The notes beneath the pieces were generated by a model. The model worked only from the letters and a program-made list of their open reading frames with translations. It made no database searches and was not told the origin of the DNA. A program made the translations under genes and the position numbers. Positions 49,949-59,968 of a stretch of DNA of 64,000 nucleotides are shown in pieces. The stretch is taken from assembly GCF_949769255.1 (NCBI RefSeq), contig NZ_OX458329.1:124001-188000 (forward strand). The letters are read 5' to 3'. Each line of letters starts with the position of its first letter. Within the stretch, counting starts at the first letter, position 1. This stretch comes from Mobiluncus massiliensis (GTDB lineage Bacteria > Actinomycetota > Actinomycetes > Actinomycetales > Actinomycetaceae).

Positions 49949-50646
49949 AACCGTATCCTGAAGACGTCAAAGCGCGTCTGGTTCGCGAGGGCCGAGAGAT
50001 TATTGCTCGCTACCCCGAGGGGCATTCGCGTTCGGCTCTGCTGCCGTTGCTGCACCTGGTGCAGTCCGAGGACGGCTTCGTGTCCGCCAACGGTATCGAG
50101 CTGTGCTCCGAACTGTTGGGGATTAGCCCCGCGGAAGTTTCGGCTGTCGCCACGTTCTATACCCAGTACAAGCGCCGTCCCAACGGGGAATACAACGTGG
50201 GGGTGTGTACCACATCGCTGTGCGCCGTCATGGGTGGCGACGAAATTTGGGAAACCGTGTGCGACCACTTGGGCATCGGTAACGGAGAAACGACCGCGGA
50301 CGGGAAAATCACCCTGGAAGCGATTGAATGTAACGCCGCCTGCGACTTTGCCCCTGTAGTCATGGTGAACTGGGAATTCTTTGATAACCAAACCCCGCAA
50401 TCTGCCGTGAAACTGGTCGACGACTTGCGTGCCGGCAACCCGGTGCAGCCGACCCGCGGCCCGAATCACGTCCCGACCTTTAAGGAAAACGAGCACCTCT
50501 TGGCTGGTTTCGAGGACGGACTGGCCGATGAGGGCGAATCCGCCGGGGTTCCCACCCTGCTGGGCAAGCGCATCGCTGCGGAAAAAGGTTGGGGAATCCC
50601 CAGCGACCCGGGCTGGTCCGCTCCCGAAGCGAAGGAAGGTGAATAG
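49945..50646 (+). CDS. nuoE: NADH-quinone oxidoreductase subunit E
   Basis: A 233-residue 24-kDa subunit with a thioredoxin-like fold holding one 2Fe-2S cluster (N1a). Ligands are in VCTTSLC and IECNAACDFAPVVMVN. The C-terminal about 70 residues, after NPVQPTRGP, are an extension reaching toward NuoF. The ATG overlaps the nuoD stop; nuoF starts 2 bp later. Confidence 0.96.
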   Translation: MKPYPEDVKARLVREGREIIARYPEGHSRSALLPLLHLVQSEDGFVSANGIELCSELLGISPAEVSAVATFYTQYKRRPNGEYNVGVCTTSLCAVMGGDEIWETVCDHLGIGNGETTADGKITLEAIECNAACDFAPVVMVNWEFFDNQTPQSAVKLVDDLRAGNPVQPTRGPNHVPTFKENEHLLAGFEDGLADEGESAGVPTLLGKRIAAEKGWGIPSDPGWSAPEAKEGE

Positions 50647-50648
50647 TC

Positions 50649-51977
50649 ATGAGTGAACTGAACCTGACTGACATTCCTGGTGGCGAGGTGCCGCTGACCC
50701 CGATTTTGTCGGATATGTGGGGCGTGGACCGGTCTTGGACCCTGGAAGCCTACCGGGCTCGCGGGGGCTACAAGGGTCTGGAAAAGGCCAACTCGATGGA
50801 TCCCGCTGATGTGTTGGCTGCGGTCAAGAACTCGGGGTTGCGCGGTCGTGGTGGCGCGGGCTTCCCCGCGGGTTTGAAGTGGTCGTTCCTGCCTCCCGAT
50901 GACGGTTTGCCGCGCTACCTGACGGTGAACGCTGATGAGTCTGAGCCGGGGACCTGCAAGGATATTCCGCAAATCATGGCGAACCCGCACGCCCTCATCG
51001 AGGGAATGGCGATTTGTTCCCGGGCGATTCGCTGCGAACACGCTTTCGTGTATCTGCGCGGAGAAGTGACCCACCCGCTGCGTCGACTGCTGGCCGCTAT
51101 CCGGGAAGCAACCGAGGCGGGACTGCTGGGCGACCTCAAGATTACCGCCCACTCCGGGGCAGGAGCCTACATCTGCGGTGAGGAAACCGCCCTGCTGGAT
51201 TCGTTGGAGGGTCGGCGTGGACACCCGCGGTTGAAGCCGCCGTTCCCGGCCGCCCAGGGGCTGTATGCTCGTCCCACCGTCATCAATAATGTCGAGACGA
51301 TTTCCCAGGTCGCCGGCATCTTTAAGTACTCGGATAACTGGTACGCCTCGATGGGTACGGAAAAGTCGAAGGGGCACGGTATCTTCTCGATTTCCGGCCA
51401 TGTGGCTCACCCCGGCCAGTTCGAGGCGCCCTTCGGCATTACGATGCGGCAACTCTTGGGATACTGCGGCGGAATGCGCTCCGGTCATGACCTGAAGTTT
51501 TGGGCGGTAGGGGGTTCCTCGGCACCTATCTTTACGCCTGAAGAACTCGACGTTCCCCTAACCTATGAGGAAGTCGCCACCGCCGGTTCGATGCTGGCTA
51601 CCCGCGCTATTCAAGTGTTTGACGAAACAACTTCGGTCGTGCGCGTCATGACCCGCTGGGTGGACTTTTATCAGCATGAATCTTGCGGCAAATGCACCCC
51701 GTGCCGGGAAGGCACCTACTGGATGAAGCAAATCATGCACCGCCTCGAAGCCGGTAAAGGCGAGGTTGGTGACGTGGACAAGCTGCTGTCGATTACTTCC
51801 GAGATTGGCGGACGTTGCTTCTGCGCGCTAGGCGATGCGGCCGTCACCCCAGTGAAGTCCGGCATTGAACGTTTCCGTGACGAGTTTGAAAAAGGCTACA
51901 CAACCCCGGCTTGGGAGTTGTTCCCCTACGAACGCAGCGTGTACTACCACGAGGCATCGGGCGAGGCAGGTAAATAA
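50649..51977 (+). CDS. nuoF: NADH-quinone oxidoreductase subunit F
   Basis: A 442-residue subunit that binds NADH, FMN and one 4Fe-4S cluster. GRGGAGFPAGLKW is the nucleotide loop, ICGEETALLDSLEG the FMN region, and ESCGKCTPCREGTYW plus a later CFCALGD supply the cluster Cys. It is the electron entry point. nuoG begins at the base after its stop. Confidence 0.97.
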   Translation: MSELNLTDIPGGEVPLTPILSDMWGVDRSWTLEAYRARGGYKGLEKANSMDPADVLAAVKNSGLRGRGGAGFPAGLKWSFLPPDDGLPRYLTVNADESEPGTCKDIPQIMANPHALIEGMAICSRAIRCEHAFVYLRGEVTHPLRRLLAAIREATEAGLLGDLKITAHSGAGAYICGEETALLDSLEGRRGHPRLKPPFPAAQGLYARPTVINNVETISQVAGIFKYSDNWYASMGTEKSKGHGIFSISGHVAHPGQFEAPFGITMRQLLGYCGGMRSGHDLKFWAVGGSSAPIFTPEELDVPLTYEEVATAGSMLATRAIQVFDETTSVVRVMTRWVDFYQHESCGKCTPCREGTYWMKQIMHRLEAGKGEVGDVDKLLSITSEIGGRCFCALGDAAVTPVKSGIERFRDEFEKGYTTPAWELFPYERSVYYHEASGEAGK

Positions 51978-54590
51978 ATGAGCGACGAAGTGCAAATGGT
52001 CAATATTAAAGTTGACGGTAAGCCCCTGGAAGTGCCGAAAGGCACCCTGGCGATTCGGGCTTGCGAGATGGCCGGAGTGTACGTGCCGCGCTTCTGCGAC
52101 CACCCGTTGCTGAAACCGGTGGCGGCGTGCCGCGCGTGCCTGGTCGAGGTAGCGATGCCCAACCGGCAGGGTGAGGTCGCCAAGATGCCCAAACCGATGC
52201 CGGCCTGTTCGACCACCTGTTCGGATCGGATGGAGATTTACACCCAGTTCACCTCCGAGGTCGCGGCCAAAGCCCAAAACGGTATCCTCGAGTTTCTGCT
52301 GGTCAATCACCCGCTGGACTGCCCGGTTTGCGACAAGGGTGGCGAATGCCCGCTGCAAAACCAGACGTTCATGGAGGGCAACCCGACCTCGCGTTTCACC
52401 GATAAAAAGCGTGTCTGGCCCAAGCCGGTGCGCCTGACTTCCGAGATTCTGCTGGATCGGGACCGTTGCGTGCTGTGCCAGCGTTGCGTGCGTTTCGGTA
52501 AAGAAATCGCCGGTGACGCGTTCTTGGACCTCCAAGGGCGGGGCGGCGGTTCCTCCCCATGCGATCACCACTTCTTTATGGGTGAAAACATTGGTTCTTT
52601 CGACACGCAGGTGTTGGGGATTTATGACGAGGAGGCGAACCCGGACGGCGCTACCGTCACGGCTTGTGAATCGATGACCGGCCCGAGTGGGGAGCCCGGC
52701 ATCATTGGTTCGATGCATTCGGGTAACCCGGACGTGGCGCACCGCGACGTGTCCGGTCGACGTTTTGCCTCGTACTTCTCCGGTAACGTCACCCAGATTT
52801 GTCCGGTCGGGGCGCTGACGAACGCCTCTTACCGTTTCCGGGCGCGTCCCCACGACCTCATCTCGACCCCCTCGATTACCGACCAAGACGCCAGCGGGGC
52901 GGAAATCCGGGTCGATGCGCGCCGCGGGGTCGTGTTGCGCCAGCTGGCGGGGGATAATCCCGAGGTCAACGAGGAATGGATTTCTGACAAGGACCGTTAC
53001 GCATTCGCGTGGCAGTCCTCCACCGACCGCTTGACCCGCCCGATGGTGCGTAACGACGCAGGCGAGTTGGAGGAAACCGACTGGGGCACCGCCCTTTCCC
53101 GGGCCGCCGCCTATGTTAAAGAATCTGCGGAAAACTCCGAGGTCACATTCTTCCCCGGCGAACACCTGACCCTTGAGGACTACTACGCTTGGGGCAAGTT
53201 TGCTCACGTGGTAGGCAAGTCGAACATCGTGGATGCGCGCTCGCGGGACTTCCGCATGGACGAAGTGAACTTCATCAAACTGCGGGTCGCGGGGCGTCCT
53301 CTGGAAGTGACCTACCAAGACGTTGAGAAAGCACCGTTCGTGTTCCTGGTCGACCTGGAACCGGAGGACGAATGCGCCACCCTGTTCCTGCGGCTGCGCA
53401 AAGCTACGCAAAACCACGGCACGAAGGTCGCCACCCTCGCCTCATTCCTCAGCGATGGGGCGCGCAAACTCGGTGCCACCCTGGTGCAAAACCAGCCGGG
53501 GGAGCAACTCCAAATCCTGCAAGACATCATCGATGGTAAAGGGGAGTTTGCTTGGGTGAAAGAATCCCTGAGCCAGCCCGGTTCACTGGTGCTGATGGGG
53601 GAGCGTGCCAGCCTGGTCGTTGACGAGCTGGAATATGCCGCGCGCCTGGCCGATGCCACCAACGCCGCTTGGGCGTGGATACCGCGGCGCGCCGGTTCTC
53701 GTGCTGCTATTGAGGCGGGCTGTTTCCCCGGTCTGCTGCCGCGCGGTCGCCTGGTGACCGACCCGGCGGCACGCGCCGACATCGATGCGGCTTGGGGCCT
53801 AAAGGAGCCGCTGCACGAGAATCTGCCGCTGTGTTTCCGGTGTATGTTGACCCCCGAGGCTTGGGAACAGTTCCTGCCCGGCACCACTATGGTGATGGGC
53901 GGGGTGGACCTGCGCGACCTGGAAGACCCGGACGGCACGCGGGAAGTCCTCAAAGGCGTGAAGCACGTTATCCAGTTGGAGGTGCGCAAGACCGAGATTA
54001 CCCAGTACGCCGACGTCGTGCTGCCGGTAGCACCCCCGCACGAAAAGAGCGGAACGTTCATAAACTGGGAAGGCCGGCTGCGTCCTTTCGGTCAGGCTTT
54101 GGCCTCACACGCGCTGCCGGACTGGAAGGTCATGAACCTGCTGGGCCGGGCCGCGGGCTACGACCTGGGGCTGGACTCTCTGGCCGCGATTTGGCACGAG
54201 TACGAGGAACTGGGTCCCTGGCAAGGCATTCGTTTGGGGGCGCCCTTCCGGCAGGATCCTCCCATTGTTCCCCCCGAGGCGGGTCAGGCCCTGGTCATCA
54301 CCTGGAAGCCGCTGCTGGACGCGGGGCGCTGCCAAGACGGCGAACCGTACTTGGCGGGGACTGCCAAAGTTCCGGTGGTGCGCATGAGCGCGGAAACCGC
54401 CCGGGAAAACGGTATTACCGACTTTGCCAAGATTACGGGACCGAAAGGCGCCTTGACCCTGCCGGTGGTGCTCACTGACCTGCCGGAGCGGGTCGTGTGG
54501 ATGCCGGAATGTTCCCCCGGATCCCTGGTTCACGAAACCTTGGGTTCGGCTTACGGCCAGCTTGTTAGCTTGAAAGCAGCGGAGGCGTAA
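51978..54590 (+). CDS. nuoG: NADH-quinone oxidoreductase subunit G
   Basis: An 870-residue 75-kDa subunit. The N-terminal 2Fe-2S site is FCDHPLLKPVAACRACLVEV with a later ACSTTC. 4Fe-4S sites include CPVCDKGGECPLQ and RCVLCQRCVRFGKEI, with CPVGALT after. The C-terminal part is a molybdopterin-oxidoreductase-like domain without an obvious active cofactor site. Length is normal for actinobacteria. Confidence 0.97.
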   Translation: MSDEVQMVNIKVDGKPLEVPKGTLAIRACEMAGVYVPRFCDHPLLKPVAACRACLVEVAMPNRQGEVAKMPKPMPACSTTCSDRMEIYTQFTSEVAAKAQNGILEFLLVNHPLDCPVCDKGGECPLQNQTFMEGNPTSRFTDKKRVWPKPVRLTSEILLDRDRCVLCQRCVRFGKEIAGDAFLDLQGRGGGSSPCDHHFFMGENIGSFDTQVLGIYDEEANPDGATVTACESMTGPSGEPGIIGSMHSGNPDVAHRDVSGRRFASYFSGNVTQICPVGALTNASYRFRARPHDLISTPSITDQDASGAEIRVDARRGVVLRQLAGDNPEVNEEWISDKDRYAFAWQSSTDRLTRPMVRNDAGELEETDWGTALSRAAAYVKESAENSEVTFFPGEHLTLEDYYAWGKFAHVVGKSNIVDARSRDFRMDEVNFIKLRVAGRPLEVTYQDVEKAPFVFLVDLEPEDECATLFLRLRKATQNHGTKVATLASFLSDGARKLGATLVQNQPGEQLQILQDIIDGKGEFAWVKESLSQPGSLVLMGERASLVVDELEYAARLADATNAAWAWIPRRAGSRAAIEAGCFPGLLPRGRLVTDPAARADIDAAWGLKEPLHENLPLCFRCMLTPEAWEQFLPGTTMVMGGVDLRDLEDPDGTREVLKGVKHVIQLEVRKTEITQYADVVLPVAPPHEKSGTFINWEGRLRPFGQALASHALPDWKVMNLLGRAAGYDLGLDSLAAIWHEYEELGPWQGIRLGAPFRQDPPIVPPEAGQALVITWKPLLDAGRCQDGEPYLAGTAKVPVVRMSAETARENGITDFAKITGPKGALTLPVVLTDLPERVVWMPECSPGSLVHETLGSAYGQLVSLKAAEA

Positions 54591-54595
54591 CCACC

Positions 54596-55954
54596 ATGTA
54601 CACATTGATTCCTATCCTGACCGTTATGGGAGCTGACCTGTGGCCCGCCGTGGCAGCGGCTCCGAAAGGGGCTGACTTCAGCCAGGAAACCTGGTGGATT
54701 TCCCTCATCAAAGCCCTGATTATCATCGTGACGCTGATTCTCTACGTGCTGTTGGCGCTGTGGGTGGAGCGCCGCGGCTTGGGTCGTATTCAAACCCGTC
54801 CCGGTCCGAATGTGCGCGGCCCGCTCGGCCTGCTCCAAGCCGTTGCGGACGCCGGCAAGATGGTGTTCAAAGAAAACTTCCGTCTCAAGGGTGCCGACAC
54901 TCTGATTTACCTGGTTTCCCCGATTCTGGTGGCATTCACGGCTTTCGCCATCTTCGCGCTGATTCCTTTCGGGCCCAACGTGACGATTGGCGGAATCTCT
55001 ACCCCGCTGCAGTTGTTTGACTCCGGGGTCGCCACGCTAATCGTGCTGGCGATTTCCTCCATCGGGATTTACGGGATTGTTCTGGGTGGCTGGTCGGCGA
55101 ACTCTCCGTTCCCGCTGCTCGGTTCCGTGCGTTCCACGGCTCAAGTTATCTCCTATGAGCTGGCGATGGGCACCGCCTTGGTCAGCGTGTTCATCATGGC
55201 CGGTTCCATGTCCACCTCCGAAATCGTGGAGGCGCAAAAGGATCCGAGCTGGCTACTAGGACTGTTGCCCGCCTTCATCGTCTATCTCATTGCTTCTTTC
55301 GGGGAAACGAACCGTCTGCCCTTCGACCTGACGGAATGCGAAAGCGAGCTGGTGGCTGGGCATCAAACCGAATACTCGGGAATGAACTTCGCCTGGTACT
55401 ACCTGGCCGAATACATCAACATCTTTAACGTTTCCGCCGTCGCGGTAACCATGTTCCTGGGCGGCTACAAAGCGCCGTGGCCGTGGGACTTCATGAACCC
55501 CGTCACCGGGTCGCCGTGGTGGGGGATTCTGTGGTTCACCCTCAAGGTGTGGTTCCTGTTCTGGATTTTTGTGTGGGTTCGCGGCACTCAGGTGCGTTTC
55601 CGCTACGACCAGTTCATGAACCTGGGCTGGAAGGTCCTGATCCCCGTCGGTTTCGTGTGGATGATAGCGGTGGCTTGGATTAAGGCGCTGCCCGTGTTCT
55701 TCGGCTTCAACTCGCAACAAATCATGATTGCGGTAGCGGGGGTCTGCGTGGTGCTACTGGTCATCGTGATGTTGATTCCCGTCAAGAAAGCGAAACCGGT
55801 TGCGGACAAACCCTTCGACCCGATGGCGGACGGATTCCCGGTCCCGCCCCTCCCGGGACAAGAGCTGCCCCCCAGTCCGCGTTCCGGACTCTTGAAAGTC
55901 ACTCCCAACATCCCGGCTGAAACGGCCATCACGGGCGGAAAGGAAGAAAAGTGA
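54596..55954 (+). CDS. nuoH: NADH-quinone oxidoreductase subunit H
   Basis: A 452-residue membrane subunit lining the quinone channel, with about eight helices. [18 protein letters not shown] and [26 protein letters not shown] are signatures. A hydrophilic C-terminal tail of about 55 residues follows the last helix. It overlaps nuoI by 4 bases. Confidence 0.97.
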   Translation: MYTLIPILTVMGADLWPAVAAAPKGADFSQETWWISLIKALIIIVTLILYVLLALWVERRGLGRIQTRPGPNVRGPLGLLQAVADAGKMVFKENFRLKGADTLIYLVSPILVAFTAFAIFALIPFGPNVTIGGISTPLQLFDSGVATLIVLAISSIGIYGIVLGGWSANSPFPLLGSVRSTAQVISYELAMGTALVSVFIMAGSMSTSEIVEAQKDPSWLLGLLPAFIVYLIASFGETNRLPFDLTECESELVAGHQTEYSGMNFAWYYLAEYINIFNVSAVAVTMFLGGYKAPWPWDFMNPVTGSPWWGILWFTLKVWFLFWIFVWVRGTQVRFRYDQFMNLGWKVLIPVGFVWMIAVAWIKALPVFFGFNSQQIMIAVAGVCVVLLVIVMLIPVKKAKPVADKPFDPMADGFPVPPLPGQELPPSPRSGLLKVTPNIPAETAITGGKEEK

Positions 55955-56682
55955 GCGAGCAAACTTCTGACAACAACTTGGTCGCCTCCCCTGACGAACC
56001 GGACCGCGCCGCCGCGTCAACCGGTCCTGCCCCCGCCGCGGACGTCGATCCCCAGCTGTGGCAACGGAAGAAAAAAGGCCCCATAGCGGAGTCGCTGAAA
56101 GCGGTCGCCGGTTTCGGAGTCACGTTCCGCAACTTCTTCCGCCCCTACGTCACCGAACAGTACCCGTTCGAAAAGGTGCCGACTCAGCCGCGCTACCACG
56201 GACGTCACCAGCTGAACCGCTACCCGGACGGCTTGGAAAAGTGTGTGGGCTGCGAACTGTGCGCCTGGGCTTGCCCGGCCGACGCCATCTATGTGGAGGC
56301 CGCCTCGAACACCCCGGAGGAACAGTACAGTGCCGGTGAACGTTACGGGCGGGTCTATCAAATCAACTACCTGCGCTGCATCTTTTGCGGGATGTGCATC
56401 GAAGCCTGCCCGACGCGGGCCCTCACGATGTCCAACGATTACGAGATTTGGGACGACAACCGCGAGGATCTGATTTTTGAAAAGGACCGCCTGTTGGTTC
56501 CTTTGAATGCCGGGATGCTCGACACGCCGCACCCGATGGCGTCAGGCACTTCTGACATGGATTACTACAACGGAAGCGTCACCGGCGCGACCCCCGACCA
56601 GATTGACTGGGTCGCGAGTCGCCGTCCGCACGATGCCTCCTTGGCCAGCGCCGGGAAACCGGCACAGGAGGTGAAAGCATGA
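55951..56682 (+). CDS. nuoI: NADH-quinone oxidoreductase subunit I
   Basis: A 243-residue ferredoxin-like subunit with two 4Fe-4S clusters ([16 protein letters not shown] and [16 protein letters not shown]). It starts at GTG. A disordered N-terminal extension of about 40 residues, rich in Asp, Ala and Pro, precedes the membrane-associated helix. It overlaps nuoJ by 4 bases. Confidence 0.97.
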   Translation: MSEQTSDNNLVASPDEPDRAAASTGPAPAADVDPQLWQRKKKGPIAESLKAVAGFGVTFRNFFRPYVTEQYPFEKVPTQPRYHGRHQLNRYPDGLEKCVGCELCAWACPADAIYVEAASNTPEEQYSAGERYGRVYQINYLRCIFCGMCIEACPTRALTMSNDYEIWDDNREDLIFEKDRLLVPLNAGMLDTPHPMASGTSDMDYYNGSVTGATPDQIDWVASRRPHDASLASAGKPAQEVKA

Positions 56683-57653
56683 GCCACTTGCTGCAAGCGG
56701 CCGCGGCCTTACCCGAGATGGGCACCGGTCAGACAATCTTCGTAGCGGTGTGTTCCGCTCTGGCGTTGATTGCGGCTTTGGGTGTCGCGCTGTCGAATCG
56801 AGCTGTTCACGCCGCGGTCTATATGGTCGCCATGATGGTGTGCGTGGCCGGCATCTACTTTTCGGTCGGTGCCGAGTTCCTGGGCTCGGTTCAGATTGTG
56901 GTTTACACCGGCGCCATCATGATGATGTTCCTGTTCGTCATCATGTTGGTGGGGGTGCAAGCCGTGGACTCGCCGCGAGACTCCAAAGTTGGGACCGTTG
57001 CGGCGGCGGTGCTGCTGGTCGTCGCTTTCGGGATTATGGCGATAGTGGCCGCCGCAAACACCACGGTGAACGGGGCTCCGGCGCAGCCCAGCGGGGATCC
57101 GAATCCGGTCCGGCTGGCCTCCGAAGTCATCAACACTTACTACGCTCCGCTGGAAATGGTCGCGACCCTGCTGATTGTGGCCGCCGTCGGGGCGATGAGC
57201 CTGACCCACTCCGAGGCTCTACTGCCGCGCGTGACCCAGTCTTTCCTGGTGAAACAGCGCATGAAAGCGTACCGGGAGACCGGTCACGTCCTCGGTCAGA
57301 CCGTGCCGCCAGGTGTTTACGCCGAAACCAACGCTTTGGATGTACCGGCTATCAGCGGCGAAACCCTGCGTCCGGTGCCGGAATCGGTGCCGCGCGTGGT
57401 GCGGGTTCGCGGCGAAGAACGCTCGCTTGGGGAAGCCTCGCCGTGGGCGGCTCGCGCGTTGGCGGCCGAAGCCAGTGGTGACGTGAGCTTGCACGGTGCG
57501 AAATCCTCCGCGTTGGTCGCGCGTTCCGGCGCGGCGGGAATGCCCGGAACGGGCGCGCCCGAGACCCTGACAGACCAGGTAGAGCCGCTCGACAAAACTA
57601 TTGCGGGCCACACCGAACCCGGTGCAGCCACGAAAGAAGGAGAAAACGCATGA
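56679..57653 (+). CDS. nuoJ: NADH-quinone oxidoreductase subunit J
   Basis: A 324-residue membrane subunit. Five helices occupy about residues 10-185, with [30 protein letters not shown] the typical third segment. The last about 130 residues are hydrophilic and long for NuoJ, likely cytoplasmic and disordered. It overlaps nuoK by 4 bases. Confidence 0.95.
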   Translation: MSHLLQAAAALPEMGTGQTIFVAVCSALALIAALGVALSNRAVHAAVYMVAMMVCVAGIYFSVGAEFLGSVQIVVYTGAIMMMFLFVIMLVGVQAVDSPRDSKVGTVAAAVLLVVAFGIMAIVAAANTTVNGAPAQPSGDPNPVRLASEVINTYYAPLEMVATLLIVAAVGAMSLTHSEALLPRVTQSFLVKQRMKAYRETGHVLGQTVPPGVYAETNALDVPAISGETLRPVPESVPRVVRVRGEERSLGEASPWAARALAAEASGDVSLHGAKSSALVARSGAAGMPGTGAPETLTDQVEPLDKTIAGHTEPGAATKEGENA

Positions 57654-57949
57654 ACGTGATGTTCCTGGTATTCGTGGCCCTGGGCCTCTTTGCCGTGGGC
57701 GCCCTGACCGTGCTGCTCCACCGTTCCGCAGTCATCGCCCTGATGGGTGTGGAAATCATGCTGAACTCGTGCAATATCGCGCTGGTGGCTCTGGGAGAAG
57801 CCAACGCCAACATGACCGGCCAGGTCCTGGCGTTCTTTGTGATGACCGTGGCGGCGGCGGAAGTCGTAGTCGGCTTGGCCCTGATCGTGTCGCTGTTCCG
57901 CTCCCGGCGCACCACCTCCCTCGACGACTTCAACCTGTTGAACGGCTAA
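57650..57949 (+). CDS. nuoK: NADH-quinone oxidoreductase subunit K
   Basis: A 99-residue, three-helix proton-path subunit. VALMGVEIMLNSCNIALVA-type sequence near residues 25-45 carries the membrane Glu used in proton transfer. AAEVVVGLALIV near the end is typical. nuoL follows 15 bp later. Confidence 0.96.
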   Translation: MNVMFLVFVALGLFAVGALTVLLHRSAVIALMGVEIMLNSCNIALVALGEANANMTGQVLAFFVMTVAAAEVVVGLALIVSLFRSRRTTSLDDFNLLNG

Positions 57950-57964
57950 GGGGGAAAGGAAAAC

Positions 57965-59956
57965 ATGCTGCAAACTTTCAATCTTGTCAACGGGCTGGCT
58001 AGCGGCGCGATTCTGGAATTCGGGGCCGCCACCGGCATGGCTCAATACGCCTGGCTGATGATTGCCATTCCTTTCGTCAGTTCCATGTTCCTGCTCATCG
58101 CGGGGCGCCGTGTGGATTCCTGGGGACATTACCTGGGGATGCTGGCACCGTGGGCCTCCTTCGTCATTGGCGTGGTCATTCTGGCAGAGATGCTGGGACG
58201 TTCCCCCGAGAATCGGGCGCAAACCCTGACGGTGTGGAACTGGCTGCCCGGCTCGGAAGTGAACGTGAACTTCGGTCTGCTGCTGGACCCGCTCTCCATC
58301 TCGTTTGTGATGCTGGTGACGTTTGTCGGCGGCCTCATTCACATCTATTCGGTGGGATACATGGCGGCTGACCCCGACCGGCGCCGTTTCTTTGCCTACC
58401 TGAACTTCTTTGTGGCCTCCATGCTGACCCTGGTGCTGGGCAGTTCCTACCTGGTGACGTTCGTCGGTTGGGAAGGCGTCGGTTTGGCATCCTACCTGCT
58501 GATTGGTTTCTGGAACCAGGTACACAACAATGCCCTAGCCGCCAACAAGGCTTTCATCATGAACCGCGTGGGTGACCTGGGGCTACTGCTGGCGATGATG
58601 TCGATGTTCGCCGTGGTTGGCTCCGTGGACTTTGCGGTTGTGCTGGGTGTTACGCTACGTCCGGGTTGGGCTACCGCGATTGGTCTGTTCCTGTTGCTGG
58701 CGGCCTGCGGTAAATCCGCCCAGTTCCCCCTCCAAGCCTGGCTCGGTGACGCTATGGCCGGTCCGACCCCGGTGTCCGCGCTGATTCACGCCGCCACGAT
58801 GGTGACCGCGGGCGTGTACCTGATGGTTCGTTCCGGTGCTATCTATACCCAAACCCCGGTCGCGTCCCTGGTCGTGGCCATTGTTGGGGCAATCACCCTG
58901 CTGTTCGGGGCCATCGTCGGCTGCGCCAAGGACGACATGAAGAAGGTCCTGGCGGCCTCTACCATGAGCCAAATCGGTTACATGATGCTGGGTGCGGGTC
59001 TGGGACCGGTCGGCTGGGCATTCGCCATCTTCCACCTGATTACCCACGGGTTCTTTAAGGCTCAGCTGTTCCTGTCTGCCGGTGCGGTCATGCACGCGAT
59101 GGGCGAACAGGTCAACATTCGCCGTTTCGGCGGGCTGTTCAAGGTCATGAAGATTACCTGGTTCGCGTTCTTCGTCGGCTGGCTGGCTATCCTGGGAATC
59201 CCGCCGTTCTCCGGGTTCTTTTCCAAGGACAAAATCATCGAGGCGGCTTTCCTGCCCAACCCGAACTTCGGGGCCTGGTATCCCTGGGTATTTGGTCTCA
59301 TCGCCCTGTTCGGCGCCGGTATCACCGCGTTCTACATGTCCCGCCTGTTCTTCCTCATCTTCCACGGGGAGGCTCGGTGGACCACCGAAGCGGAAGGCGC
59401 CCCGGTACACCCGCACGAGGCGGGTCCGTGGATGACCATTCCGCTCCTGGTGCTGTCCGTGTTCTCCATCGCGCTCGGCGGCCTGCTCTCGGTCGGTAAC
59501 CTGTTCGTGACGTGGCTGAACCCCATCGTGAATATCGGCACCCGCGGCCAGATGGTCGAACCCGGCGAACCGGTCATGCCCGAAGCCCTGCTGATTGGTC
59601 TGACCCTGGCGGTAGTCATCATCGGTGTGGTCACCGCATGGGCGCTGTTCATGAAACGTCCGGTCGAAAAGGCCGTGCCCGAAGCCAACGCCTTTATTAT
59701 GGCGGCCCGCGAGGACCTCTACCAAGACGTCGTCAACGAAAAGGTTGCGATTATCCCCACGCTGGCGCTGTCCTCCGGCGTGGCGGTGGCAGACCGGGTG
59801 GTCATCGACGGCATCGTGGAAGGCACCGGTCGGCTCTCACTCTGGCTCGGTAAAGTCGGGGCGCTGGCTCACTCCGGTTCCCTGCGCCGCTACGCTGGCT
59901 GGACCCTGTTCGGCACGGTTTTGGCTCTTGTCCTGGTATTGGCGACAAGGCTGTGA
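57965..59956 (+). CDS. nuoL: NADH-quinone oxidoreductase subunit L
   Basis: A 663-residue antiporter-like proton-pumping subunit with about fourteen helices and a long C-terminal transverse helix. FVGWEGVGLASYLLIGFW and LQAWLGDAMAGPTPVSALIHAATMVTAGVYL are signatures. The AUG follows GGGGGAAAGGA. nuoM follows after 12 bp. Confidence 0.97.
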   Translation: MLQTFNLVNGLASGAILEFGAATGMAQYAWLMIAIPFVSSMFLLIAGRRVDSWGHYLGMLAPWASFVIGVVILAEMLGRSPENRAQTLTVWNWLPGSEVNVNFGLLLDPLSISFVMLVTFVGGLIHIYSVGYMAADPDRRRFFAYLNFFVASMLTLVLGSSYLVTFVGWEGVGLASYLLIGFWNQVHNNALAANKAFIMNRVGDLGLLLAMMSMFAVVGSVDFAVVLGVTLRPGWATAIGLFLLLAACGKSAQFPLQAWLGDAMAGPTPVSALIHAATMVTAGVYLMVRSGAIYTQTPVASLVVAIVGAITLLFGAIVGCAKDDMKKVLAASTMSQIGYMMLGAGLGPVGWAFAIFHLITHGFFKAQLFLSAGAVMHAMGEQVNIRRFGGLFKVMKITWFAFFVGWLAILGIPPFSGFFSKDKIIEAAFLPNPNFGAWYPWVFGLIALFGAGITAFYMSRLFFLIFHGEARWTTEAEGAPVHPHEAGPWMTIPLLVLSVFSIALGGLLSVGNLFVTWLNPIVNIGTRGQMVEPGEPVMPEALLIGLTLAVVIIGVVTAWALFMKRPVEKAVPEANAFIMAAREDLYQDVVNEKVAIIPTLALSSGVAVADRVVIDGIVEGTGRLSLWLGKVGALAHSGSLRRYAGWTLFGTVLALVLVLATRL

Positions 59957-59968
59957 GGTAAACGAAGG

